Assembly (NCBI RefSeq): GCF_021277265.1
Contig: NZ_JAJSOH010000002.1
Location: 620,001-684,000 of the forward strand
DNA: 64,000 nt
Direction: 5' to 3'
From: Kineosporia rhizophila
GTDB taxonomy: Bacteria > Actinomycetota > Actinomycetes > Actinomycetales > Kineosporiaceae
In this document: positions 53,938-64,000 of the stretch, piece after piece
How the letters are laid out: every line of letters starts with the position of its first letter
How positions within the stretch are numbered: position 1 is the first letter of the stretch
The notes under the pieces: model-generated
Database searches by the model: none
What the model was told of the DNA's origin: nothing
What the model saw: the letters and a program-made list of their open reading frames with translations, nothing else
Made by a program: the position numbers and the translations under genes

Positions 53938-55017
53938 GTGTTAGGTCGTAAGCAGGCGGGCGCGTTGCTCTGCCTTGCCCTTGTCGCCGGGATGGCCGCC
54001 TGTTCCTCCGGTGAGGACGTGTCGCTGCAGGCGGGCCCGGAAGCGCCCGCCACCTCGGAGCCCGCGCCGCAGCCCTCCGCGGAAGTCACGCCGAAGCCCA
54101 AGAAGCCGAAGAGCGGACGGGTGCGGCTGTCGTTCGGGGGTGACGTGCACTTCGCCGGTTCGTCGGCGAGCGCACTGGGCGGCGACATCGGCAGCGCCTC
54201 CAAGCCGCTGAAGAAGGCCGACCTGGCCATCGTGAACCTGGAGACGGCGATCACCGACGGCGGTGTGCCGGCCCCGAAGGAGTACACCTTCCGGGCGCCC
54301 GCCAAGGCTCTCAAGGCGCTGAAGAAGTCGGGCGTGGACGTGGTCACGGTGGCCAACAACCACGGGATGGACTACGGCCAGGAAGGGCTGGCCGACACCC
54401 TGGCGGCGGGTGAGAAGGCGAAGCTGCCGATGATCGGCATCGGCCGCGACGAGGACGAGGCCTTCGCGCCCTACCAGACCACGATCAACGGGGTCCGGAT
54501 CTCGGTCATCGGCGCCACCGACGTGCTCGACAACTTCGCCATCACCACCTGGACGGCCACCGACTCGCAGCCGGGCCTGGCCTCGGCCAAGGTGCCGGGC
54601 CGGCTGGCCGAGGCGGTGCGCAGCGCCGCGGACGAGTCCGACGTGGTGGTCGTCGTGCTGCACTGGGGCGTGGAGATGGAGTCCTGCCCCACCCCGCGCC
54701 AGCAGGAACTGGCCGCCGAGCTCACCGAGGCCGGGGCCCAGGTGGTCGTGGGCAGTCACGCGCACGTTCTTGAGCCGCACGTGGAGCAGGGACGAACCGC
54801 GATCCACTACGGCCTGGGCAATTTCGTCTTCTACGCCACCCGGGCCGAGTCGGTGAAGTCCGGCGTCTACGACGTGGTGGTGGACAAGGGCGGGGTGGTC
54901 AAGACCAAGTGGCACCCCGCGCAGATCCGCGGCGGCCGCCCGGAACTGCTCTCCGGGTCGGCCGCCGAGGCGGCCAACGCCGAAGAGGACGCGCTGGCCG
55001 AAAGCTGCGGAGTTTAG
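53938..55017 (+). CDS. CapA-family (metallophosphatase-like) lipoprotein
   Basis: 359 residues. A lipoprotein signal with lipobox MAAC is followed by an Ala/Pro/Glu/Lys linker and a CapA/PgsA-like domain. LSFGGDVHFAG, AIVNLETAITD, VVTVANNHGMDYG, VLHWGVEME, VVGSHAHVLEPH and YGLGNFVF hold the conserved Asp, Asn and His metal ligands. Homologs are linked to poly-gamma-glutamate export or hydrolysis and cell-envelope processes; the substrate is unknown. GTG with GGGAGGG upstream was preferred over an earlier ATG that adds a non-signal sequence. Confidence 0.87.
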   Translation: MLGRKQAGALLCLALVAGMAACSSGEDVSLQAGPEAPATSEPAPQPSAEVTPKPKKPKSGRVRLSFGGDVHFAGSSASALGGDIGSASKPLKKADLAIVNLETAITDGGVPAPKEYTFRAPAKALKALKKSGVDVVTVANNHGMDYGQEGLADTLAAGEKAKLPMIGIGRDEDEAFAPYQTTINGVRISVIGATDVLDNFAITTWTATDSQPGLASAKVPGRLAEAVRSAADESDVVVVVLHWGVEMESCPTPRQQELAAELTEAGAQVVVGSHAHVLEPHVEQGRTAIHYGLGNFVFYATRAESVKSGVYDVVVDKGGVVKTKWHPAQIRGGRPELLSGSAAEAANAEEDALAESCGV

Positions 55018-55034
55018 CGGGGTCTAGCGAGGGT

Positions 55035-55706
55035 CTAGCGGAGGTCCGGGGGCACGGTCGGCTGCTCCCGGGCCTCGAAGTCCTCGGCCAGCAGGCTGCG
55101 GATCGTTGCCGCGTCGGTGTTGGCCCCGAACAACGGGGTACCCGGCTGCAGGCGCGCCCCCTCGGCCAGTGACCCGGCCTCGACCGGGTCGAAGCCGAGT
55201 GCGTCGACGAACGCGGACACCTCGCTCACCGCTGCCGAGTCGTCGCCGGCCAGGGCGATCGCCTTGCGGTCGGCACTGCCCGCCGGCCGCGACCCGCTCT
55301 CCAGGTCGTGGTAGCCCATGTGGTTGAAGCCCTTGACCACCCGGGCCCCGGTCAGGAACTGCTGGACGATCTCACTGGAAGAGATGCGCGGATCGTTCAG
55401 ATCGTCCCGCACTCCATCGGTCTCCCACCAGTAGTTCATCGCGTCGATCACCAGCTTGCCGCGCAGGGCCTCGACCGGGATCTCGCGGTACTTGCCCAGC
55501 GGCAGGGCCAGGATCACGATCTCGGCCTGCGCGGCCACCTCGGCCGAGGTGACCGCGCGCGCCCCGGGCGCCAGCACGCTGATGATCAGCGAGATCTTGG
55601 CCGGGTCACCGGAGCCGGAGATCAGGACGTCGTAGCCGGCTGCGGTGGCGAGCCGGGCCAGGACGGTGCCGACCTTGCCGGCCCCGAGAATGCCCACGGT
55701 GGTCAT
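55035..55706 (-). CDS. NADPH-dependent F420 reductase-like protein
   Basis: 223 residues with a Rossmann fold. The N-terminal [17 protein letters not shown] is the NADP-binding glycine loop, and the body resembles Fno (F420H2:NADP oxidoreductase) and related NAD(P)-binding proteins ([44 protein letters not shown]). It may supply or use reduced F420 for the adjacent LLM enzyme. Its ATG is separated from the LLM stop by 3 bases. Confidence 0.82.
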   Translation of the reverse strand: MTTVGILGAGKVGTVLARLATAAGYDVLISGSGDPAKISLIISVLAPGARAVTSAEVAAQAEIVILALPLGKYREIPVEALRGKLVIDAMNYWWETDGVRDDLNDPRISSSEIVQQFLTGARVVKGFNHMGYHDLESGSRPAGSADRKAIALAGDDSAAVSEVSAFVDALGFDPVEAGSLAEGARLQPGTPLFGANTDAATIRSLLAEDFEAREQPTVPPDLR

Positions 55707-55709
55707 GGT

Positions 55710-56741
55710 TCAGCCCTCCACCAGGTCGCGGACCATCGGGACGACCTTGGTGCCGTACAGCTCGACGGTGCGCAGCCGGGCGCTGCTCGGCAGCGTGCCA
55801 CCCGTGTAGGTCAGGTCGAAACGGCCCACGCCGAGCGCCTTCACGGTCTTGGCGATGCGCCGGGCCACGGTCTCCGGGGAGCCCACGTAGAGCGAGCCGT
55901 CCTCGACCTCGGCCTCGAACTGCGCCCGGGTGCGGGGCGGCCAGCCGCGCTCGGCGCCGATCGTGTCCATCATCGCCTTGTGCGGCTCGTAGTAGACCTC
56001 CAGGGCCTCCTCGTCGGTGTCCGCGATGAACCCGTGCGAGTGCATGCCGACCGGGTGCGCGGTGGTGCCGAGCTGGTCGGCCGCGCGCCGGTAGAGGTCG
56101 ACGTAGGGCGCGAACCGGGCCGGGTCGCCACCGATGATCGCCAGCATCAGCTTGAGGCCGTGCTGGGCGGTGCGGACCACCGACTGCGGGGAGCCGCCCA
56201 CGCCGACCCAGGTGTCGAGCCGGCCGGACTCGGTCTTGGGGAACACGTCGGCGTTCTGCAGCGCCGGCCGGGTGGTGCCCTTCCAGGTGACCGGCTTCTC
56301 GTCGAGGAGCTTCACGAAGAGGTCGAGCTTCTCCTCGAACAGCACGTCGTAGTCGGCCAGGTCGTAGCCGAACAGCGGGAAGGACTCGGTGAAGGAGCCC
56401 CGCCCGAGGATCGCCTGGGCGCGGCCCTGCGACAGCGCGTCGAGGGTGGCGAAACGCTGGAAGACCCGGACCGGGTCGTCGGAGCTGAGCACGGTGACCG
56501 CGGTGGCCAGCTTGATCCGCTCGGTGCGGCTGGCGATGCCGGCCAGCACCGTCTCGGGGCTGGAGATCGCGTACTCGGAGCGATGGTGCTCACCCAGCGC
56601 GATGACGTCCACGCCGGTCTGGTCGGCCAGCACCGACTCCTCGACGACCTGACGGATTGCGGCGGCCTGGGACACCGGCGCGCCCGAGTCGTCCACCGGC
56701 ACCTCTCCGAAGGTGTCGAGGCCCAGAACCAGCTCGCTCAT
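55710..56741 (-). CDS. LLM-class flavin-dependent oxidoreductase
   Basis: 343 residues of the bacterial-luciferase-like TIM barrel. LGEHHRSEYAISSPETVLAGIASRTERIKLATAVTVLSSDDPVRVFQRFATLD, GRGSFTESFPLFGYDL and GVGGSPQSVVRTAQHGL are typical of the CE1758/MsnO8-like oxidoreductases. Substrate unknown. The ATG has GGGAG about eight bases upstream. First gene of a two-gene operon with the F420/NADP protein, controlled from an upstream palindrome. Confidence 0.88.
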   Translation of the reverse strand: MSELVLGLDTFGEVPVDDSGAPVSQAAAIRQVVEESVLADQTGVDVIALGEHHRSEYAISSPETVLAGIASRTERIKLATAVTVLSSDDPVRVFQRFATLDALSQGRAQAILGRGSFTESFPLFGYDLADYDVLFEEKLDLFVKLLDEKPVTWKGTTRPALQNADVFPKTESGRLDTWVGVGGSPQSVVRTAQHGLKLMLAIIGGDPARFAPYVDLYRRAADQLGTTAHPVGMHSHGFIADTDEEALEVYYEPHKAMMDTIGAERGWPPRTRAQFEAEVEDGSLYVGSPETVARRIAKTVKALGVGRFDLTYTGGTLPSSARLRTVELYGTKVVPMVRDLVEG

Positions 56742-56756
56742 GACTTTGTCTCCCGG

Positions 56757-56799
56757 TGGTTGATAGCTCAACTACATTGTGGACGACTCGCTCAACCAC
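56757..56799. promoter_or_regulatory. Paired inverted repeats upstream of the LLM operon
   Basis: TGGTTGA-TAGC-TCAACTA (56757-56774) is an 18-bp near-palindrome, and TCAACCAC (56792-56799) repeats the complement of its left arm. The sites overlap the probable promoter of the LLM/F420 operon and look like a MarR- or HxlR-type operator; no such regulator gene is adjacent. Confidence 0.5.
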
Positions 56800-56860
56800 A
56801 CGCCACCCCGGGATATGCCCGCTCCGCCGCACGGGTGACGGAGGGGCCGGAAAACCTGCG

Positions 56861-57082
56861 TCAGGACAGGGCGGAGAGCCTCTGCTCGACCGCCATGGCG
56901 ACGTCGGTGGGCGGGTACCCCCGCAGGGCGATGGTGAACACCGTGGTGCTCAGTTCCTGGCGGATCGCCGCCCGGGCGTCCGCGTCACCGTTCGCCAGCA
57001 CCTCGTCGACGCGGGCGAAGAGCTCGTCGATCTGGGACGTGTCGTAGCCGCGCAGCACGACAGGGAAGAGCTTCTTGGCCAT
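56861..57082 (-). CDS. Small DivIVA-domain protein
   Basis: 73 residues. VVLRGYDTSQIDELFARVDEVLA matches the N-terminal membrane-binding segment of DivIVA-domain proteins (RGYD...VD). A second RGY (ALRGYPPTDVAMAVEQRL) shows an internal repeat of the motif. DivIVA-like proteins mark curved membrane or septum; this truncated form lacks the long coiled coil. Starts with ATG; a longer reading of the frame upstream is not supported. Confidence 0.7.
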   Translation of the reverse strand: MAKKLFPVVLRGYDTSQIDELFARVDEVLANGDADARAAIRQELSTTVFTIALRGYPPTDVAMAVEQRLSALS

Positions 57083-57531
57083 GCGGCGGAGTGTAGCCGG
57101 GCGGTCCCGGCCCTCCGGACAATCACATCGGACCGACCCGAAGACGACAGCGCTGATCCACAAGAACCTGAACTGCACCGTCACTGCACTACAAAGTGCC
57201 TTCTCGCCCCGAAGGGCAGACCGCTTCATGCGGCTTCCGAGATCCCGAACAGTTGCCCAATGAATCGACCTGTCTGTCGGAAACGCCTTTCCTACAGCAG
57301 TTTACGGATCGTCCAGAGCTCCGGACCGGGACGCGCCATCTGGTTTCCCGGACCAGACCTACCAGTATTTGCCAGAGGAAAGGCACTTAGGGTGATGCAT
57401 CGACTACAGATGGCTTAGGGTTGTGGGGCTGGGCCACAGCCGCTTCGGACCGGGCCGCCGGGGACACCCCGCGACCAGGATGCATACGCAACGCCGAAGG
57501 CTCCGAGCGCGATCAATCTCCTGGAGCACAC
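57083..57531. other. Gene-free region before the GGDEF-like gene
   Basis: About 450 bases, more AT-rich than the rest around 57180-57400. Short frames cross it on both strands, but none has a supported start or recognisable protein. It contains a distant 9-bp inverted repeat (AAGTGCCTT at 57194-57202 and AAGGCACTT at 57380-57388) and two CTTAGGGT-type repeats near 57386 and 57414. Promoters for both flanking genes are expected here. Confidence 0.5.
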
Positions 57532-58011
57532 ATGTCCACCGGACATGGTTTTCTCCTCAGGCAACCCCCGGCTGCCCGGAACCACACCTTCGTCTCGCAG
57601 GCCCGGCACCCCGCTGATCCGGGTGACCCGCAGTTGCGGCACGGTGCCGTGCTGGTGGCCGGGATCGTCCAGACCCCGGGCGGGAAGAGGCTCGACGCCG
57701 TACTCGCCGAGACCCTGCTGTCGTCGTACACCAAGCATCTGCGCCGACTGGTGCGGGCCCGGGACCCGATCCGCCGGATCGGCCCCGACCGGGTGGCCCT
57801 GGCCTGCCCGGGCGTGGCCGACTGGCACGAGCTGAGCGCGCTGCTGGAGCGACTGCAGCGGTCGGTGGGCCCACCGCTGCCCCGGCCGGACGGTGACGGT
57901 CACGTCGCCCTGTCCATCACCGGGATGCTGGCCCAGGAAGCGGTCGAACGCCTGCTCGATCTTCCTTGGCAGCCCCGTGGACCGGTCCAGGAAGGCACCC
58001 GATCACCATGA
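57532..58011 (+). CDS. Degenerate GGDEF-like protein
   Basis: 159 residues. A segment (LAETLLSSYTKHLRRLVRARDPIRRIGPDRVALACPGVADWHELSALLERLQRSV) has the pattern of the GGDEF fold around the active loop, but the GGDEF residues are replaced (RIGPDRVA), so it should not make cyclic-di-GMP. CTGGAG lies before the ATG. The stop overlaps the GAF-ANTAR gene (ATGA), suggesting a joint sensory role. The family assignment is tentative. Confidence 0.55.
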   Translation: MSTGHGFLLRQPPAARNHTFVSQARHPADPGDPQLRHGAVLVAGIVQTPGGKRLDAVLAETLLSSYTKHLRRLVRARDPIRRIGPDRVALACPGVADWHELSALLERLQRSVGPPLPRPDGDGHVALSITGMLAQEAVERLLDLPWQPRGPVQEGTRSP

Positions 58012-58730
58012 CGGCAGATCCCGAACAGAACCTGCGGGACAGCCTCGAGGGCCTGGCCGGGGTCCTGACCGGGGACGAGCCCCTGGCCGCCACCCTGGCC
58101 CGGATCACCGCGTTCGCGGTCTGCGCGATCCCCGGCGCCGACGGGGCCGGGGTGATGCTGCTCGAACGCCACGGGCGCGACACCAGGGTGGCCGGCGACG
58201 AGCTCGTGGCGGCGGTCGATGCCGTGCAGTACGGCCTCGGTGAAGGGCCGGGCCTGCTCGCGGTCGAGTCGAGGACCACGCAACGTTCGGGTTCTCTCGG
58301 CGGCGAGTCGCGCTGGCCGCGGTTCGGGCCACGGGCCGGCCGGCTCGGGGTGCACAGTGTCCTTTCGCTGCCGCTGCTGATCACCGACCGGGCGGTCGGG
58401 GTGCTGAACGTCTACGGCCGCCCGCACGAGGCCTTCGACGACCGGTCGGTCACCGTCGGGGAGAGGTTTGCCCGGCCCGCCGCGGTCACCGCGTCGCACG
58501 CCCTGCTGCTGGAAGAGAGCCGGCGCGTGGCCGCGCAACTGCAGGAGGCACTGGTCAGCCGGGCGGTGATCGACCAGGCGATCGGCATCGTGATAAGCCG
58601 GACCGGCAAGAACGCCGAAGAAGCCTTCGCCGAGATCCGGGACCGCAGTCAGCGCGACCACGTCAAACTCAGCGAAGTGGCCGCGCGGATCGTGGACCGG
58701 GTCCGCGCCCGCTACCAGCGCACGCAGTAG
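58008..58730 (+). CDS. GAF-ANTAR RNA-binding regulator
   Basis: 240 residues. A GAF domain (about 15-165: GLGEGPGLLAVES..., RLGVHSVLSLPLLITDRAVGVLNVYGR) is joined to an ANTAR domain (about 175-235: LVSRAVIDQAIGIVISRTGKNAEEAFAEIRDRSQRDHVKLSEVAARIVD). ANTAR proteins bind paired stem-loops in nascent RNA and prevent termination. Such GAF-ANTAR proteins are frequent in actinobacteria; the signal and RNA targets here are unknown. Confidence 0.9.
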   Translation: MTADPEQNLRDSLEGLAGVLTGDEPLAATLARITAFAVCAIPGADGAGVMLLERHGRDTRVAGDELVAAVDAVQYGLGEGPGLLAVESRTTQRSGSLGGESRWPRFGPRAGRLGVHSVLSLPLLITDRAVGVLNVYGRPHEAFDDRSVTVGERFARPAAVTASHALLLEESRRVAAQLQEALVSRAVIDQAIGIVISRTGKNAEEAFAEIRDRSQRDHVKLSEVAARIVDRVRARYQRTQ

Positions 58731-58768
58731 CGGGAAACCGGTTGCGCCCGGCCACGATCCGGCCTGGC

Positions 58769-61144
<2,376 letters not shown>

Positions 61145-61212
61145 CGGGTCTCCATCGGTCGGGCGGACAGACGTGGAGTCGCATCGTGTCACGCAGGCGC
61201 CACGCATCCGGG

Positions 61213-61235
61213 CAACCCGCTTCTCGATTACTGAC
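61213..61235. promoter_or_regulatory. Second copy of the TetR-like motif upstream of the UvrA-like gene
   Basis: CCGATCGGTCAGTAA, read on the minus strand, differs at one base from the matching minus-strand text between paaA and paaZ (CCGATCGGTTAGTAA). It lies about 80 bases before the UvrA-like start. The half-site next to it is less symmetric than at the paa locus. Confidence 0.4.
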
Positions 61236-61261
61236 CGATCGGGAGAACCGAAGTCATCGGC

Positions 61262-61885
61262 TCAGGCGCTGCGGATGCTGCGGGTGCTGTGCGGCGCGGT
61301 GGCCTGGACCGCCTGCACCACCCGCATCGCCTTCTCGTCGTGCTCGAGCCGGCCCTTGCCCACCCGCCGGGTCCAGATCGCGTTGCTGCGGACCACCCGG
61401 GCCGGCACCCCGACACACACCGACAGCGGCGGGATCACGCCGGACACCACCCCGCGGGCCCCGACCACGCTGCCGGAGCCGACGTCGGCGCCCTTCAGCA
61501 CGATCGCCTGCTTGCCCAGCCAGACGTGGTCGCCGATCCGGATCGGCTGGTCGGGATTGACCCGGCCGCCGCCGTCGACGTCGTAGATGGCGTGGGTGTC
61601 GGTGGTGCGGATCTCGACCGCGAACGAGAACATGCAGTCCTCACCGATCAGGACGTCACCGTTCTGCGCCACGATCTGCGTGGTCTCGCAGGTCGTGCTG
61701 CGGCCGATCACCACCCGGGCACCGCCCGAGACGGTGATGTTCCACTTGCCCTTCACACCCTCGCCGATGTGCACCGAGCAGGGCCCCGCATCGTCCCGGG
61801 CCTTGATCTGACCGGTCACCCCGGCGGACGGTGCGATCCGGATGTCGTGTCCCCTGCCCTGCAGGTCGAAGCGCATGTCCTCCAC
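61262..61885 (-). CDS. Left-handed beta-helix (hexapeptide) acetyltransferase
   Basis: 207 residues. Hexapeptide repeats run through the middle (GARVVIGRSTTCETTQIVAQNGDVLIGEDCMFSFAVEIRTTDTHAIYD), followed by PIRIGDHVWLGKQAIVLKGADVGSGSVVGARGVVSG and VCVGVPARVV, the usual end of maltose/colanic-acid-type O-acetyltransferases. The catalytic His is probably in TDTHAIYD. It probably acetylates a surface sugar. Start is uncertain: GTG (MEDMRFDL) or the ATG three codons on. Confidence 0.83.
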   Translation of the reverse strand: MEDMRFDLQGRGHDIRIAPSAGVTGQIKARDDAGPCSVHIGEGVKGKWNITVSGGARVVIGRSTTCETTQIVAQNGDVLIGEDCMFSFAVEIRTTDTHAIYDVDGGGRVNPDQPIRIGDHVWLGKQAIVLKGADVGSGSVVGARGVVSGVIPPLSVCVGVPARVVRSNAIWTRRVGKGRLEHDEKAMRVVQAVQATAPHSTRSIRSA

Positions 61886-62025
61886 GAGTTCGGGAGTGTT
61901 CCACAGGATTCTTGACCTGACTAGTGAACAATGCTTTTGGACGTCGGTGAGCGGTATTTCGGTGAACGAGCGGGTCCGATCGGCTAAGTTCCGGAACGGT
62001 CCGGTGAAGTGGGAGGGCAGGTACG

Positions 62026-62934
62026 GTGCACGAGGATCAGCTGTCGATCTCCACCATCACGGTGGCCGAACTGCTGGCCGCGCAGTTCCCGCAGTGGGCC
62101 GGGCTCGCGGTGCGCCCGCTCGAGGCGGTCGGCACCGTCAACGCGGTGTTCCGGATCGGCGAGGAGCTCACCGCCCGGTTCCCGCTGCGCCCGGGAGACC
62201 CGGCCGCGATCGCCGCCGAGTTCGCCGCCGAGGCCGACGCCGCACGGAAACTCGCCGCCCACACCCGCTTCCGGGCACCCCAGCAGCTGGCGATCGGCGC
62301 CCCCGGCCCCGGGTACCCGCTGCCCTGGGCGGTGCAGACCTGGCTGCCCGGGACGACCGCCACCGAGGTCGACCCGGCCGGCTCCACCGCCTTCGCCCGC
62401 GATCTGGCCGAGCTGATCGGCCGGATCCGCACGATCCCGACCGAGGGCCGGGCGTTCTCCGGCTCCGGGCGGGGTGGCGACCTGAAACAGCACGACGACT
62501 GGATGGAGACCTGTTTCCGGCAGAGCGAGAGCTTGCAGGTGCTCGACGTGCCACCCCTGCGGGCGCTCTGGCAGCACTTCCGCGAACTGCTCCGCACCGC
62601 CCCGGACGTGACCAACCACAAGGACCTGATCCCCGGGAACCTGCTCGTGCAGCGGGAGGCGGGGCAGATCCGCCTGGCCGGGGTGCTCGACTCCGGCGGG
62701 CTCGGCCCGGCCGATCCGGCCCTCGACCTGGTGGCCGCCTGGCACCTGCTGGACGGCCCGGCCCGGGCGGTGCTGCGGGCCGGGCTCGGCTGCGACGACC
62801 TGGACTGGGAACGCGGCCGAGCCTGGGCGTTCGAGCAGGCCATGGGTCTGGTCTGGTACTACCGGGAGACGAACCCGACGATGAGCCGGATGGGCCGCCG
62901 GACTCTGCACCGCCTGACTCACGAAAAGGTCTGA
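62026..62934 (+). CDS. APH-fold phosphotransferase family protein
   Basis: 302 residues with the aminoglycoside-phosphotransferase-like kinase fold. Seen are an N-lobe TVNAVFRIGEELTARFPL, the hinge AVQTWLPG and a catalytic loop TNHKDLIPGNLLV. The loop reads H-x-D-(n)-N, close to the consensus HGDxxxxN, but the metal-binding segment GVLDSGGLGPADPALDL differs from the usual IDFG. Aminoglycosides, sugars or other small molecules could be substrates. GTG start; GGGAGGG upstream. Confidence 0.82.
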   Translation: MHEDQLSISTITVAELLAAQFPQWAGLAVRPLEAVGTVNAVFRIGEELTARFPLRPGDPAAIAAEFAAEADAARKLAAHTRFRAPQQLAIGAPGPGYPLPWAVQTWLPGTTATEVDPAGSTAFARDLAELIGRIRTIPTEGRAFSGSGRGGDLKQHDDWMETCFRQSESLQVLDVPPLRALWQHFRELLRTAPDVTNHKDLIPGNLLVQREAGQIRLAGVLDSGGLGPADPALDLVAAWHLLDGPARAVLRAGLGCDDLDWERGRAWAFEQAMGLVWYYRETNPTMSRMGRRTLHRLTHEKV

Positions 62935-62952
62935 CCTTTGAGTGGCGCGGGT

Positions 62953-62969
62953 TGTGACGTGCTGTCACA
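62953..62969. promoter_or_regulatory. CRP/GlxR-like inverted repeat
   Basis: TGTGAC-GTGCT-GTCACA is a perfect 6-bp-arm repeat. It resembles the CRP/GlxR consensus TGTGA-N6-TCACA but has seven central bases instead of six. It lies about 200 bases before the small secreted protein gene. Confidence 0.3.
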
Positions 62970-63164
62970 GGGCAAGCCTGGGGTGCAGGCGTACGGCTAC
63001 CGTGCGTTCTTCCGGCCCGGTTCAATGGTCCGACTTAGCGCGGCTTTCGCCGCCTGACCAGGCCGGACGTACCGTCGCTGCGTGGTAGCTTTCGAGCCGT
63101 TTAGCTCCAGAACATCCGCCCGGTCGCGTCTTTCGCTGCCCCCGCCGAAAGGACCAGTGCGTTC

Positions 63165-63401
63165 ATGACCGCCACGCGAGGCATCATCGCGTCCCTGGTC
63201 GCCGTGACCCTGATCGCGGCCGGGGCGTTCTTCTGGGTGCAGACCCGGTCCACCTGCCCCGACCCGTACGGCGCGGGCCAGGACTACCAGGTGGACGACG
63301 AGGTCAAGTTCGCCGGCCAGGCCTGGCGGGCCGAGGTCGCCGGGACCAGCGAGGTGCCCGGGCCCAACGCCACTGAGTGGACCGCCCTCGGCGCCTGCTG
63401 A
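63165..63401 (+). CDS. Small secreted/anchored CBM5/12-like protein
   Basis: 78 residues. An N-terminal signal or membrane segment (IIASLVAVTLIAAGAFFWV) is followed by a compact domain with the pattern Y-x-x-x-D-x-V-x-x-x-G-x-x-W-x-A...G...W...LG-x-C (DYQVDDEVKFAGQAWRA...NATEWTALGAC), which resembles chitin-binding CBM5/12 modules. Two Cys flank the domain and may form a disulfide. If correct, it binds a polysaccharide at the surface. Family call is tentative. Confidence 0.6.
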   Translation: MTATRGIIASLVAVTLIAAGAFFWVQTRSTCPDPYGAGQDYQVDDEVKFAGQAWRAEVAGTSEVPGPNATEWTALGAC

Positions 63402-63428
63402 CCGCAGCCGCCGAGGACAGTCCCGCAC

Positions 63429-64000
63429 TCAGGCCGGAGTTTCCGCCAGCAGCCCGAGCATCTGCTTGACCTGCGCGGACCGGGAGGTCTCGATCCGGGT
63501 GGCCAGCTCGAGCACCTCGGGGTTGCTGCCCTTCTCACCCACGTAGCGGGCGATCTCGACCGCGTTGCTCTGCTGGGCGATCAGCAGGTTCAGGTACTGC
63601 GTCTGGAACTGCCCGGCCGAGGCCGACTTCAGGCTCTTCACGTCGGACTCGGTGAGCCGGCTGACCCCACCGTGCTCGGCGTGCAGGTCGGCCTCGTCGG
63701 CCATCTCGGCCGGCTCGCCCCAGGCCTTCAGCCAGCCGCTCATCTGCGCCTGCTCGTCGGTCTCGGTGATGCCGATCGCCGAGACCAGGGCGGCGGCCTG
63801 CTTCGTCAGCCGGCCCTCGGTGGCCAGGTCGGTCAGCTTCGCCGTCTCGACCTGACGGGCCACCATCATCTGCAGGAACATCACGTCGGCGTCGTTGTGG
63901 CCGGCGGCGGCCGACTGGGTGCCGGTGCCGTGGGCCCCGTGGGTGGACTCGGCCGCCGCCACCTCGGCGGTGGCGGCGTCACTCGAGCCGCTCACCGAGA
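63429..64000 (-). CDS. DUF305-family protein (5' end outside the window)
   Basis: At least 188 residues. HNDADVMFLQMM near residue 33 is the DUF305 signature (H-x-x-x-D-x-x-F-x-x-M), usually associated with copper or other metal binding. ADEADLHAEHGGVS and a C-terminal helix pair follow the family pattern. The frame remains open at the right edge. DUF305 proteins are normally exported lipoproteins, so the N-terminus is probably in the next window; GTG at 63995 alone would give no signal peptide. Confidence 0.85.
   Translation of the reverse strand, partial: SVSGSSDAATAEVAAAESTHGAHGTGTQSAAAGHNDADVMFLQMMVARQVETAKLTDLATEGRLTKQAAALVSAIGITETDEQAQMSGWLKAWGEPAEMADEADLHAEHGGVSRLTESDVKSLKSASAGQFQTQYLNLLIAQQSNAVEIARYVGEKGSNPEVLELATRIETSRSAQVKQMLGLLAETPA

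Noticed and set aside
55018..55040. Tandem GGGTCTAGCG copies between the CapA-like gene and the F420/NADP gene
   Set aside because: Two short copies only, overlapping the stop of the minus-strand gene; likely chance.
57194..57388. Distant 9-bp inverted repeat AAGTGCCTT / AAGGCACTT
   Set aside because: Arms are about 180 bases apart and short; no neighbouring feature supports a function.
62953..62969. Full CRP/GlxR operator
   Set aside because: Half-sites are perfect, but the spacer is seven rather than six bases; kept only as a low-confidence site.

Overview
The window is 64 kb of high-GC DNA with strong G/C preference at third codon positions, frequent GTG starts and short or overlapping gene junctions. 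The gene content is actinobacterial: a resuscitation-promoting factor (RpfB), the rpfB-ksgA...ispE-ABC-F order, protein O-mannosyltransferase next to rsmI, luciferase-like and F420/NADP-type oxidoreductases, an ECF42-type sigma factor and a DivIVA-domain protein. A soluble chemoreceptor and a multi-CheW protein point to a motile organism. A Kineosporia-like actinobacterium would fit, but that is inference; no rRNA is present to test it. There is no phage, insertion sequence or CRISPR array. The one RNA gene is a tRNA-Ala(CGC).

Layout. 1-1.4 kb: the end of a sugar/polyol ABC transporter operon (+). 1.4-13.7 kb (-): a housekeeping block reading metG, tatD, rpfB, ksgA, VOC protein, [small ORF], tandem ABC exporter, ispE, ABC-F ATPase, with strong hairpin terminators after metG and after rpfB. 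13.8-19.7 kb (-): an accessory cassette of a SWIM zinc-finger protein, a 965-residue protein of unknown function (DUF6493-like) and an AlbA/Schlafen-type ATP-binding regulator. A near-perfect 18-bp inverted repeat lies in front of the last gene. 19.8-28.1 kb: alaC (-), an AbiEi-like/endonuclease-fold protein, a double VOC protein and a GNAT acetyltransferase (+), then rsmI plus a polytopic membrane protein (-) divergent from pmt (+). 28.2-32.2 kb (+): a five-PAS soluble chemoreceptor coupled to a triple-CheW protein. 32.3-38.2 kb: an LLM oxidoreductase, a ROK repressor divergent from xylA, a small membrane protein and a secreted GH26-like hydrolase with a long Thr/Glu/Ser-rich linker.

38.4-44.1 kb: a CDF metal transporter and an APC amino-acid permease (+), then a three-gene sugar ABC importer (-). 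44.2-46.5 kb (+): a YCII/DGPF protein and an ECF42-type sigma factor with a matching promoter, then a TetR regulator. 46.5-53.5 kb: the aerobic phenylacetate pathway in two divergent arms, paaABCDE-paaI (-) and paaZ-paaG (+), with a palindrome between them that may be the TetR (PaaR-like) operator. 53.6-58.7 kb: tRNA-Ala and its terminator, a CapA-like lipoprotein, a divergently controlled F420/LLM oxidoreductase pair, a small DivIVA-domain protein, and a GGDEF-like/GAF-ANTAR pair. 58.8-64 kb: a short UvrA-like ATPase, a hexapeptide acetyltransferase, an APH-fold phosphotransferase, a small secreted CBM-like protein and the start of a DUF305 gene.

The least explained parts are the SWIM/DUF6493-like/AlbA cassette, the PAS5-receptor/triple-CheW unit, and the tandem exporter with a preceding 57-codon ORF inserted between ksgA and ispE. 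All family calls come from reading the translated sequence; no database search was run.
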